Made by a program: the position numbers and the translations under genes
Shown here: positions 53,005-63,314 of the stretch, in pieces
How positions within the stretch are numbered: position 1 is the stretch's first letter
Layout of the letters: each line of letters starts with the position of its first letter
Origin: Desulfobulbaceae bacterium
Lineage (GTDB): Bacteria; Desulfobacterota; Desulfobulbia; Desulfobulbales; Desulfocapsaceae
Direction: 5' to 3'
Length of the DNA stretch: 64,000 bases
Assembly: GCA_024636345.1 (NCBI GenBank)
Contig: JAGXHG010000008.1
Coordinates: forward strand, 124,001 to 188,000
The notes under the pieces: model-generated
Seen by the model: the letters and a program-made list of their open reading frames with translations, nothing else
Database searches by the model: none
Told to the model about the DNA's origin: nothing

Positions 53005-56000
53005 GTGAGTGTGAGACGAAAAACCTGGGTCAAATTGATTGGTTGCCAGTTATGCATTGTCTTATTCTGCCTGTCCTTTATCGTCAAAGCTCATGCCACG
53101 GAAAACTGGCCGCACAATGGTAACAGCGGTATCGGCTGTTTCTCCTGTCATGACCTGGCCTCGTCAGAGCCCAAGTTGCTGCCGCCGCTGGGTCATACCC
53201 CTGTGGACCTTGATGATACCACAGCCAACACCCTCTGCTGGGGATGCCACGACGGAGGGACCACACCTCCAAAAGGGCCTTATGTTTTAACCCATTCCAG
53301 CTTGACCACCAGCAATAAATACGGAGATTGGACCGTTGAGTGCTGGGTCTGTCACAATCAGCACCTTCAGGATCAGGTCAAAACCTATGGTATGGCCAGC
53401 TATGTATACACCGGCACAGTAACCGGGGTGACTGCGACGCAGATAAAGGTTACCGCTGCTTCCTGGACTGTCGACCAGTATGCTGGTTATGTGGTTGTGC
53501 CTAATACTGCCACTGACAAGATCAACTACAATTACAAGATCATAAGAAACACAAGCAACACCCTCACAGTAAGAGGGCCAATAAACCTGACCTATGCTGC
53601 CATCGGCAATACCGTGGGCATCAGTGACAGTAAATTAATCAGGACAAGCATTAACTTGGCCGACATAAGTACAACCGGAGTTTCTAAAATCGGATTCAAC
53701 GGCGGCGTTCCTTTCAAACCCACCGGGATTAAAACCGTCAAATTTTTCAAACCCACCGGGCCCAACTCCTTTGCCGATGGTGTGGGGGATGTGGACGGTA
53801 TCTGCGAAGTGTGCCATGACCTGACCGATCACTGGCGCAATGACGGGACCCTCTCCGGAGTTGGTCTGCATACCGGCATGAAGGGGACGAACTGCATAGG
53901 TTGCCATTCGCACGCGAAAGGCTTCAAGGCAGCGTGTAACAGCTGCCATGAAAATCCTCCACCAACAAATGCTCATAAGGTGCATGTCGGCGTCATGAAA
54001 TACGAATGCAGTGAGTGTCATTACAACAACACCCACAATCCTCTTAATATATCCTCCACTCCGGCCAACTTTCTGAATGATTATGACCGCAGCAAGGTTG
54101 ATGTGGCCTTTAACCCGACTAGAAACAATGACACCAATAACGGGACTACCCTTGGGGCGCCAGGATTCACCAGGAACGCTACATCCGCAGCATTAACATG
54201 CAACAATCTGACCTGCCACAACCCTGACAACGCTTTTACAGGTAGAGGAAGTAGCACCAGCACCAACAACAAACCGGCATGGAGCGGCAGTTTAAGCGCA
54301 CCTGTATATGGCAGCTTCTACAAAGGCCGTAGTGAGTGTTTATTTTGTCATGCAAGTCAAGGTTACACGGATAGTCACTTAATGCATTCTAACTATCCTT
54401 GCACAGACTGCCACGGCAAGGTGAATGTGATTGATCCCGCAACGAACGGAGGGTCTGATATTCGGCATGCGAATAATACGGTGGATATAAATCAGGCTAC
54501 TAATTATCCAGTTTATGTAAACGCGTCTCTTCCTTCGTTCTCGTCTGCTCCTTATAGGACCGGCATCACGGCGACATACACAGACGGCCCACTTGGTACA
54601 ATTACAGGGAGTACCTGTGCAAACGTCTATTGTCATGGCAACATGCCCAGTGAGATGGGCGCTGGTGTCCCCTCCACTCCGAATGGAACTGGTGGATTCA
54701 CCGGAACCTGGAGGGCAGGTAGCAATTATAGTCTTCAATGTTTTAGTTCTTGCCATAGAAATAGTGAGTCTTATATATCCTCCATGGTGAATCAGTCTCA
54801 TATAACCCATACCAGCTTGAGACTCTGGGGTACGAATGCGGGCTGTCCATCTTGTCACAATGGACACGGAGATGGCTCAGGCATTGACGGCCGTCTGAGC
54901 TTAATAGGAGCATCCGACGGTTCTCTGGCCAATACCACAGCCTGTGACAACTGCCACGGAACTGCCGCAGGTGTTGCTGAAGCCAAGGCAAATTGGTTGT
55001 TAAATACCCAAACAGTTCCTAAGCGCATTACAGACTGCCGCTACTGCCACAACGGCACAAAACCGGCCAACAGCAAGTCTGACGGCAGCGGCATTCCTGC
55101 TCCGCCGATAGATAATTTCACCACCACAGGTCACGGGAAGACATCAGGAACATTCAAGGCCACCAACAACCCTGCTCCAGCCTACGTCTGTACTACCTGC
55201 CACGATAACAACAGTAAGCATATTGATGGAGTAGTCGGTACCGGCTTACGATTTAAGGCTGTACCATCCGATGGGCTGGATTACACTTCCGCTTCCAGTG
55301 AAATCTGCCTTGATTGTCACAAAGTGGGGCAAATCGCCAACGGCACTCTCGGCAAAAATGCCACCAAAAAAGCCTCCGTTCATTCGGGGGCAATTACCAA
55401 CAATTACAATACAAACGCCTCCTCTGCCTATCCGGCTTTCGGGGACAGCGCTAATTACACTGCAAAACCCGGTTACCAGTGCGCTAATTGTCATAATGTT
55501 CACGGCACAACTAAACTTGCCATGCTTAATCCATCTATGAATGGCAAAGTTGGCGGTATTAATAATACTGTGGTCATTGCTGGTTTAGATCAAACAACCG
55601 CCACCGACTTTACAGGTTTAGACCCCTCTTCATCAGCGAATAATGGTTTCTGTGATGTCTGCCATACACCAACAGGATCATCTCATCCGGATACTGGTCG
55701 GTCCGATAATCACAATTACGGTACATCCTGTATAACTTGCCACAGCCATCAATCGAGCTTTGCCCCCGCAGGATCCCACGCCAAAATCAGTGATCTGACG
55801 GGTGAGGCATTTGACAAAACTGTCGATTTTGGGAGCTTTACGGTAGGCGCGACATCAGACCAGGTGATTACCGTCGCAAATATCGGCACTGCAAACCTGA
55901 ATATCAGTACCATCGCGAGCAGCAATCCCCTTGCAGCACCTTTCTCTCTTGTCAGCGGCAACTGCTCTGGCCAAGCCATCGCTCCGGCGACATCGTGTAC

Positions 56001-59000
56001 GTTCACTGTCCGTTTTGCGCCAACAATAACCGGATCATTCACTGATACATTTGATATCCCGAGCAACGACCCCGGCACACCGGCAACTATTACCTTAAAC
56101 GGCACGGGAACAGTTGCCGGACCGGACATAAAAGTAACAGACGCTATTGCTCCAGTTTTAGACCACTCCTTGCCCTTCGGTAATCAGGTTCTGAATGATG
56201 TGGTACCCCGATCAATTACCATAACCAATAGCGGAGTAACTGATTTAACCAACATCGTCATCGCTTCTGCTGTTAATCCTCTTGTTGCCCCATTTACCAT
56301 TCCCCCAGGAACTGACGCCTGTTCCGGCCAGACCCTGACACCCGGCAATTCCTGTATTTTCAATGTGGTTTACACTCCTACAGCAACAGGTATTCACACC
56401 GATAGTTTTAATATTCTCAGCAATGACCCGGATGAACCCTCTATTACTTTCTCAGTAAGCGGCACCGGATTAAATCCTTTATATGCCTATACGTCAACAG
56501 GCGGTTACCTCTCGCGTATTCGAACTCTTGACAAGACATTGTTGCCTTCAACCATACAATTTGGACAAATAGTGGTTGCCCCTAACGGCTCAAATATTTA
56601 TACGAACTATGGTGATAAGCTGAATATTTATCCAGCAGATCTCAGCAGCCTCAGCGCATTCTCCTCCATAAGCTATGGTAGTTACGGTGATGTGCAATTG
56701 GCAATTTCTCCGAGTGGTTCTTATGTGTATGTTGTTCACCAAACCAGCTATGATTCTACTAATCATGGCTTTCAAGTTCTTAATACCGCAACCAATACTT
56801 TTACTACTCCATTGGTGATTAATCTCCAATCAAGTGGCCAAAATTATTGGGGTTTCTCAACGACTGCATTGGCAGTTTCTCCTAATGGTCAGTATCTCTA
56901 TTATACTAAAGGGTATAATAGCGAAACGACTGTTGACACTCTGCAGGTTCTCCGTACAATTGACTTTTCGCCCGTCACTTTTGTTCCAGTGGGAAATAAA
57001 ACTACCAAGATGGCGATACTGCCGGATAATTCCAAAATTTATGTTCTGAACTCCTTCAACAACACAATTTCCGTTGTGCAGAGTTCAGACTTTACGGCGC
57101 GCACTCCTGTTTCAATCGGCAATGGTACTACTAACAATATGACCTTGTCGATTGACGGCAGCATTTTGTATGTTCTCAGCAGTGATAGCAGCAAGAATGT
57201 TGACACTTTGACCTTTATCAATACTGCTACCGACACGATTACGCAAACTGTTGATATTACCCGTTCAACAGGATGCATTATGAAGAAAATGGCGATAACT
57301 CCGGACGGTAAACAGCTCTATCTGTATGCGGATGCAGCGGCATCCAACTCAGCTGATTATGTTCATATTCTTGATCTAACAAATATTGGCGCACCGGCTA
57401 CTATCATTGCCGCAAACGTAAATAACAACACCAGCATAGCGTTCCAGGCGAACGATCCTAATTCGGGCGGGCCGGATATTCAGATTACCGATAATGATGG
57501 TTTGTTGGCCAATGACCAAGGGGTGGCTTTCGGCAATGTAAATCTGAATGTTACCGCACCTACCAAGACAATCACCGTTACTAACAAAGGAATCGCAAAT
57601 CTGGTCATCGGCACCATTAACGAGACAACTATCGCCGCTCCATTTTCGATCCTGAGCAACACTTGTAATAATAAATTTCTTGTTCTCAACGCAACTTGCA
57701 CCCTAACAGTTTCATACACACCAACCGCACTCGGAACGCTCTATGACAGTTTTGACATTCCAAGCAACGACCCGAACGAAAAAATCGCAACCATAACCCT
57801 CAGTGGCACTGCGTTACTCCCTGATATCACTGTAACGGATGAAGTGGCACCGGCAGATGACCTGAATATGGCCTATGGATCAAAAACGCTTAGTTCTATA
57901 ACTTCAAAGGTCATCACGGTGAAAAATGACGGAACCGGCCCTCTTACTTTCACCAGCATTTCCACTACTGATCCAGTATTATTTTATATATATCCCGGCG
58001 TCGCCCAGCGCTGTATTGCCGGCACTACAGTGCTTACGGCAGGCCAGACCTGCACCATTACCGTTCAGTTTAAACCTACAGCATTGGGCGACTATACAAA
58101 GATGGTGAACATTGTAAGCAACGATCCCGATGAAGGAACAGTCTCTGTTACTGTTTCCGGGACAGCGACGGCGCTTGGTTCAGATATAGCCCTGACTGCC
58201 ACTAATACGGGAAATTCTCCGGCGATAACAACTCTTGATTTTGGCTATCGCCAACTTCCTAACTATTTTGATAACGTGCTTTTTGCAAGAAATGGTGGGG
58301 GCGCAAATCTGACTACCGGCACCATCTCGTTGCCCGCCGACCCTGGCCCTTTTTCTATATATACAGACGGACTTTCAAACAAAACAATTGGAGCCGGTGG
58401 ATACAGTCCCATTTCAATAATTAGATTCACACCGATCAGTGTCGGTAATTTTACATCTCAAATTACTATCCCCAATAACGATCCTGACGGAAATCCGGCG
58501 ATCCTGAATTTAAAAGGGACAGGATTTGAAAACACAACCGGCCTCATACCGTTTAACGATTATCTTAGTTTTATTCAGCAAGTTGTCATGAGTTACTCCA
58601 CAAACGGCACCCTAGCAAATGGTACGAGCAATTTACTTAAACCTGGAACTTTAACAAAACCTACCGGCGTATTTGCAAATCCGAGCATCTGTTATGTGAC
58701 GTTGTCGGGAACTAATCAGTTGCAGTTCTATAAGACATACAACATGACACTTCTGGCGACTGTTCAAGTCGGGAAAAATCCCAAAGGGGTTACAGCTACA
58801 CCAAACGGCAGGTATATATATGTTGCAAACTATGATGAAGACAGCGTCAGCGTTGTTTCTCGGAATACTCAATCTGAGATAGCAACAGTCCCAGTTGGCA
58901 ATGGCCCCACCGGGGTTGATGCAAGTCCGGATAATTTTTATGTTTATGTTACAAACTATCTTGACGATACCGTCTCTGTTATCAGAACATCCGACAACAG

Positions 59001-62000
59001 TGTCTCCGCCACAATCCATGTCGGAACTAAACCAAACGGGATTACCGTATCACCGGATGGAGCGTATGTCTATGTCACCAATTATTCCAGCAACAGCGTT
59101 TCGGTTATCCAGACATCAAATAATACCGTTACCGCCACAATCCCTGTCGGCACAAACCCATTTGGCATAGCCATCACTCCCGATGGTTCCCGGGTGTATG
59201 TCACTAATTTTACCGACAATTCTGTCACTATTATTCAAACATCCGATAACAGTGTACTCACGACGATTACCGGCATACTCTCTCCCAAGGGTATCGCAGC
59301 AACACCGGATGGCAAGTTCATCTATGTCGCTACATATAGCTCCTCAGCAAACAACAGTAAGGTATCTTCGATCCAGACCAGTGACAATGCCGTATCTTTA
59401 GCTTATCCGTCTTCAAATCTTGCTTACTTTGAGTTGCCACAGGGTACTAACGGTTACGGTATTAACATAACCGCCTTTGGTAAGTTTTTGACAGCTGTCA
59501 GAAACGGTGCCGATCTCGATGGCGTTCCAGATACAGAGGACAATTGCCCAGCCGTATCTAACTCACTGCAAACCAACAGTGATGGTGACCTCAACGGTGA
59601 TTCCTGCGATATTTGCCCAAACGATCCTCTCGATGACAGTGATGGCGACAACATCTGCGTCGGCACCAGATTCGTTGCGCCCAAGACAGCCGGTAATGAC
59701 AACTGTCCGACCGTCAGCAATGTGGATCAGGCCGACAGTGACGGCGACGGCATTGGTAATGCCTGTGATACTTGTCCAGACGATCCCAATAATGACATTG
59801 ATAACGACGGCATTTGCGTCGGCGACGGATTTAATGGTCCGAAAATAAGCGGGAATGATAACTGTCCTACAACCAGTAATTTAAACCAGGATGATTCTGA
59901 CTGTGACGGGGTTGGCGATGCCTGCAGTGCGTCGGTCTATTATAAGCCAGCCTTACTGGTTGCCACTGCAACGCCACTTGTCACCGAGGCGTTGCTTTCC
60001 TGGGGCGATACAATGACCGGTGAGAACGGCTACCGTATTGAACGAAAGGCAGAGGCGTGCTCTGCCAACACGCTCAGCTTTGCGCAGGTAGGAACTGCTC
60101 TGCGGAATGATACTTTTGCCACTGGCATTGATCCTGACGTCTGGAGCCAATATGTTCAGGTCAAGACTGCAAACTCCACGACTCTGTCGACGGTCTCCGA
60201 CCCCAGCGGTTCAGCAGAGGTAAGCTGGCAAAATGGCGCGCTCAAGCTACATTCCGTGGCTAATTATTCGGGTACGGCAGCAGGTTGGAACATGTCTTCC
60301 GTAGATCTCAGGAATGTGTCCGGGGTAGTAGGAGATAAAGATTTTGATGTGCAATTTGATCTTTCCCTGCCCAATGGTGTAGTTACTCCTACCCCTACCA
60401 AATATCACATTTACGCCCGTCTGATTTTATACTTCCCGCAGACCGTCGGGGGCAATAATGAAATTTATATTGAACGTTCTGCCGGGTATTATGCGGGAAT
60501 AACCGTAAATGGAGCAAAGCAAGATGGTGCATTAGCCACCAGTGACCTTTCTGGAAAACTGCGGGTGATCCGGAGTAACCGTGTACTCTCAGCATATATC
60601 TGGAATGGGACAAGTTGGCAGCTGCTCATAAAGCACAGCACTCCATTTACCTCTGATCTTACACCGACCAAGGCTACTATTTATCAATTAGCCAAACGTG
60701 ATGAACCCCTCGGCCAGGATATCACCGCACTCATCGACAACTTCCGGTTCAATGCCGTCGGCTCCGTGCCGGTGGCCAAACTTGACGTTGCCATGAATGA
60801 AGCATCCTGGAATGGTACTGCCGGAGAGGTGAAGGACAATGCTGTTAATGGCAACCACGGCAAAGCTTTTGGCGGGGTTACCACGGTAACTGATGGTGGG
60901 CGTGGCACTGTTGGCAGTTTTGACGGGATTGATGATTATGTGGAGATATCCGGCGCAGGAACCCTGCAGGATGTGACCGATTCGAGCTTTAGCTACTCAG
61001 TCTGGGCCAAACCGTTGGCAGCGCCCCTCAATGCCCAAGGAGCCCCAAACTATAACGACAGTCAGGCTGCCATTATGGCCCGTCCAGGTTCACATACCTG
61101 TCTCACTTATGGTCCAGGGACAAGTTTCAATTTTTACACTTATAATGACAGTTCCGTACAAACCAGGATCTACACAACAACCCTCTATCCGCCCGTGCCC
61201 AACAAGTGGCACCATCTAGTCGGCGTGGTGGATAATACAGGAAAAACCATTTCTCTGTACGTGAATGGCGTTCTGAAAGCAGGTCCTACAACATACACAG
61301 GTAATCTGAAGGATTATGGAACGCTTTCCTACTATCTAGGCGCTGCCAATCCAACTGGCACATTCAAGTGGCACTTCAACGGCATGATAGATGATGCCAG
61401 GGTTTTTGACCGGGCCTTATCGGCAACAGAGGTGGCAACGCTTTATAGTAACAAGATACAGTATAAAGATACCGATTTGACGGGAGGAACCGATTACTGT
61501 TACCAGGTATATCCCTTCAAGTCAGATAGTTGCAGTAACTGGCCTAATCATGCTTCTACAAATTCTCCACCATTCACCACTGCCGGCAACACATTACCCG
61601 CCAAACCTGTCAATCAGGTACCGGCCCCTGGCGTAACCAATGTGATTACCGTGACTCCGACTTTGACCGCCTCAGCTTTCGCTGATCCAGATTTCGAAGA
61701 CACCCATTATGCCAGCCAATGGCGGATCAGTACCGGCAGCGGTACGGCCTTTGACGCAGGTGTTGTGTATAACTACACTCCCATAACGGCAACTACCAGC
61801 CATACGGTCATAACGACACTTCTCACAAATACGGTCTACTACTGGCAGGTACGGTATCAAGACAATAAAGGGGAATGGTCGCTTTACTCCGACGAGACCT
61901 CTTTCAAAATCAGTAACTTGTCTCCGAATCAGCCGACCAACACGTCGCCAGTCAATTTGGCTGCCAACATTTCGCTCTTGCCGACCCTGACCGCTTCTGC

Positions 62001-63219
62001 ATTTTCCGACAGCGATGGAACGGATACCCTTAAGGCCAGCCAGTGGATTATCAGCACCGCCAGCGGAGCGGCATTTGACGCCAATATTTTTTATGACAGC
62101 GGCACTGTGGCCGGGGCAACCACCCATGACGTTACTAAGATTCTAACCGAAACGACTCTCTATTATTGGAAGGTGCGCTATCAGGACAGCAAGAATGAAT
62201 GGTCTGCTTATTCAGATGTGACCAGCTTTACTACGTTCACAGCACCCAACCAACCGATAAATATAACACCAGCCAATGGTGCAACCGGTGTGGTGCGAAA
62301 AAACCCGATCTTGATTGCATCTGCATTTATTGGTGGCACACACCAGGCCAGTCAATGGCTAATCAGAAATGCAAGCGTCAATGTCTATGACAGCGGTACA
62401 GTTAGCGGAACGACAAGTCATACTGCCAGTACGACTCTGGTTCATAATACTCTTTATTACTGGAAGGTACGTTATCAAAACAGTGTAGGAGCATGGTCGA
62501 GTTATTCCAATGAAACATCTTTTACTACCAATAGCTTAATCAGCGCCTGGAGTTTTGAAGATAATACAAGCGGAACAACCGCCACTGATTCAATTGGCAG
62601 CAATACTGGTACCATTTCGGGAACGAGTTACTGGTCAACCGGCTTTTCCGGAAATGGACTTTCCTGTAATAACGATGATAAAGTCGTGTGGGGATATACT
62701 GATGGGAGACCTGCAAATAACTTTACCTTGGAAGCCATGGTGCAGGTGACAACAACTCATGGAATAGATGCTGAAACCACGAGCACACCATGTTGTGGAG
62801 GTACCAGCGGCCAGAATTATGTTTTCGGTGCAAATATTTACGCCGGAATTGACAATGTTGACTCTGGCATGGGAGTGTCGATGGGCACAAACGGTATTTC
62901 TGTTTATGAGCACAGCGGTTTCTATATGCCGCCGCTCGCGGTATATGTTGGAACCATTCCCGCTTCAACATGGCAGCATCTTGTCGTCACCTATACCAAC
63001 AAGCAGCCGCGGATTTACCTCAATGGCAATTTAGTGAGAACAGGGCTGGTATCCCCGAAAACCAATGTTTATATTACAACTTCGTTTTGTAAAGATGATG
63101 CTAATTATGGTCCCTTTGCAGGCAAGGTGGATGAGGTTAGAATTTACGGCAGCGCCTTGAGCGATGCCGATGTTCATGCCCGCTGTGAAGCTGTGAAAGG
63201 GGTAGGACAGTGCCCATGA
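53005..63219 (+). CDS. Giant extracellular multiheme cytochrome-adhesin, 3404 residues
   Basis: The start is GTG 53005, or GTG 53011, which sits better behind AGAGG. After a signal peptide (about 1-32), residues 40-915 carry 17 CXXCH sites plus two CX4CH (CNNLTCH, CANVYCH) and one CX3CH (CFSSCH), the layout of the Geobacter CxxxxCH/CxxCH domain. Then come choice-of-anchor-D-like domains (about 930-1155), a propeller-like block (about 1160-1480), three more anchor-D-like domains (about 1490-1840), YVTN propeller repeats of about 44 residues (about 1880-2165), thrombospondin type 3 Ca-binding repeats (about 2170-2310), concanavalin/LamG-like domains (about 2350-2830), three Fn3-like repeats (about 2865-3175) and a final LamG domain. 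No anchor is visible. It is probably a surface electron-transfer protein that also binds other surfaces; function is inferred. Confidence 0.9.
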   Translation: MSVRRKTWVKLIGCQLCIVLFCLSFIVKAHATENWPHNGNSGIGCFSCHDLASSEPKLLPPLGHTPVDLDDTTANTLCWGCHDGGTTPPKGPYVLTHSSLTTSNKYGDWTVECWVCHNQHLQDQVKTYGMASYVYTGTVTGVTATQIKVTAASWTVDQYAGYVVVPNTATDKINYNYKIIRNTSNTLTVRGPINLTYAAIGNTVGISDSKLIRTSINLADISTTGVSKIGFNGGVPFKPTGIKTVKFFKPTGPNSFADGVGDVDGICEVCHDLTDHWRNDGTLSGVGLHTGMKGTNCIGCHSHAKGFKAACNSCHENPPPTNAHKVHVGVMKYECSECHYNNTHNPLNISSTPANFLNDYDRSKVDVAFNPTRNNDTNNGTTLGAPGFTRNATSAALTCNNLTCHNPDNAFTGRGSSTSTNNKPAWSGSLSAPVYGSFYKGRSECLFCHASQGYTDSHLMHSNYPCTDCHGKVNVIDPATNGGSDIRHANNTVDINQATNYPVYVNASLPSFSSAPYRTGITATYTDGPLGTITGSTCANVYCHGNMPSEMGAGVPSTPNGTGGFTGTWRAGSNYSLQCFSSCHRNSESYISSMVNQSHITHTSLRLWGTNAGCPSCHNGHGDGSGIDGRLSLIGASDGSLANTTACDNCHGTAAGVAEAKANWLLNTQTVPKRITDCRYCHNGTKPANSKSDGSGIPAPPIDNFTTTGHGKTSGTFKATNNPAPAYVCTTCHDNNSKHIDGVVGTGLRFKAVPSDGLDYTSASSEICLDCHKVGQIANGTLGKNATKKASVHSGAITNNYNTNASSAYPAFGDSANYTAKPGYQCANCHNVHGTTKLAMLNPSMNGKVGGINNTVVIAGLDQTTATDFTGLDPSSSANNGFCDVCHTPTGSSHPDTGRSDNHNYGTSCITCHSHQSSFAPAGSHAKISDLTGEAFDKTVDFGSFTVGATSDQVITVANIGTANLNISTIASSNPLAAPFSLVSGNCSGQAIAPATSCTFTVRFAPTITGSFTDTFDIPSNDPGTPATITLNGTGTVAGPDIKVTDAIAPVLDHSLPFGNQVLNDVVPRSITITNSGVTDLTNIVIASAVNPLVAPFTIPPGTDACSGQTLTPGNSCIFNVVYTPTATGIHTDSFNILSNDPDEPSITFSVSGTGLNPLYAYTSTGGYLSRIRTLDKTLLPSTIQFGQIVVAPNGSNIYTNYGDKLNIYPADLSSLSAFSSISYGSYGDVQLAISPSGSYVYVVHQTSYDSTNHGFQVLNTATNTFTTPLVINLQSSGQNYWGFSTTALAVSPNGQYLYYTKGYNSETTVDTLQVLRTIDFSPVTFVPVGNKTTKMAILPDNSKIYVLNSFNNTISVVQSSDFTARTPVSIGNGTTNNMTLSIDGSILYVLSSDSSKNVDTLTFINTATDTITQTVDITRSTGCIMKKMAITPDGKQLYLYADAAASNSADYVHILDLTNIGAPATIIAANVNNNTSIAFQANDPNSGGPDIQITDNDGLLANDQGVAFGNVNLNVTAPTKTITVTNKGIANLVIGTINETTIAAPFSILSNTCNNKFLVLNATCTLTVSYTPTALGTLYDSFDIPSNDPNEKIATITLSGTALLPDITVTDEVAPADDLNMAYGSKTLSSITSKVITVKNDGTGPLTFTSISTTDPVLFYIYPGVAQRCIAGTTVLTAGQTCTITVQFKPTALGDYTKMVNIVSNDPDEGTVSVTVSGTATALGSDIALTATNTGNSPAITTLDFGYRQLPNYFDNVLFARNGGGANLTTGTISLPADPGPFSIYTDGLSNKTIGAGGYSPISIIRFTPISVGNFTSQITIPNNDPDGNPAILNLKGTGFENTTGLIPFNDYLSFIQQVVMSYSTNGTLANGTSNLLKPGTLTKPTGVFANPSICYVTLSGTNQLQFYKTYNMTLLATVQVGKNPKGVTATPNGRYIYVANYDEDSVSVVSRNTQSEIATVPVGNGPTGVDASPDNFYVYVTNYLDDTVSVIRTSDNSVSATIHVGTKPNGITVSPDGAYVYVTNYSSNSVSVIQTSNNTVTATIPVGTNPFGIAITPDGSRVYVTNFTDNSVTIIQTSDNSVLTTITGILSPKGIAATPDGKFIYVATYSSSANNSKVSSIQTSDNAVSLAYPSSNLAYFELPQGTNGYGINITAFGKFLTAVRNGADLDGVPDTEDNCPAVSNSLQTNSDGDLNGDSCDICPNDPLDDSDGDNICVGTRFVAPKTAGNDNCPTVSNVDQADSDGDGIGNACDTCPDDPNNDIDNDGICVGDGFNGPKISGNDNCPTTSNLNQDDSDCDGVGDACSASVYYKPALLVATATPLVTEALLSWGDTMTGENGYRIERKAEACSANTLSFAQVGTALRNDTFATGIDPDVWSQYVQVKTANSTTLSTVSDPSGSAEVSWQNGALKLHSVANYSGTAAGWNMSSVDLRNVSGVVGDKDFDVQFDLSLPNGVVTPTPTKYHIYARLILYFPQTVGGNNEIYIERSAGYYAGITVNGAKQDGALATSDLSGKLRVIRSNRVLSAYIWNGTSWQLLIKHSTPFTSDLTPTKATIYQLAKRDEPLGQDITALIDNFRFNAVGSVPVAKLDVAMNEASWNGTAGEVKDNAVNGNHGKAFGGVTTVTDGGRGTVGSFDGIDDYVEISGAGTLQDVTDSSFSYSVWAKPLAAPLNAQGAPNYNDSQAAIMARPGSHTCLTYGPGTSFNFYTYNDSSVQTRIYTTTLYPPVPNKWHHLVGVVDNTGKTISLYVNGVLKAGPTTYTGNLKDYGTLSYYLGAANPTGTFKWHFNGMIDDARVFDRALSATEVATLYSNKIQYKDTDLTGGTDYCYQVYPFKSDSCSNWPNHASTNSPPFTTAGNTLPAKPVNQVPAPGVTNVITVTPTLTASAFADPDFEDTHYASQWRISTGSGTAFDAGVVYNYTPITATTSHTVITTLLTNTVYYWQVRYQDNKGEWSLYSDETSFKISNLSPNQPTNTSPVNLAANISLLPTLTASAFSDSDGTDTLKASQWIISTASGAAFDANIFYDSGTVAGATTHDVTKILTETTLYYWKVRYQDSKNEWSAYSDVTSFTTFTAPNQPINITPANGATGVVRKNPILIASAFIGGTHQASQWLIRNASVNVYDSGTVSGTTSHTASTTLVHNTLYYWKVRYQNSVGAWSSYSNETSFTTNSLISAWSFEDNTSGTTATDSIGSNTGTISGTSYWSTGFSGNGLSCNNDDKVVWGYTDGRPANNFTLEAMVQVTTTHGIDAETTSTPCCGGTSGQNYVFGANIYAGIDNVDSGMGVSMGTNGISVYEHSGFYMPPLAVYVGTIPASTWQHLVVTYTNKQPRIYLNGNLVRTGLVSPKTNVYITTSFCKDDANYGPFAGKVDEVRIYGSALSDADVHARCEAVKGVGQCP

Positions 63220-63314
63220 TGCCTCAGAAATAAGGTAATCAGAGAAAACGTGATACATGATAAAAGTTTCGATTATACAGGATTGAAGAGAAGTAATAAG
63301 GAGAATTGACAGCC

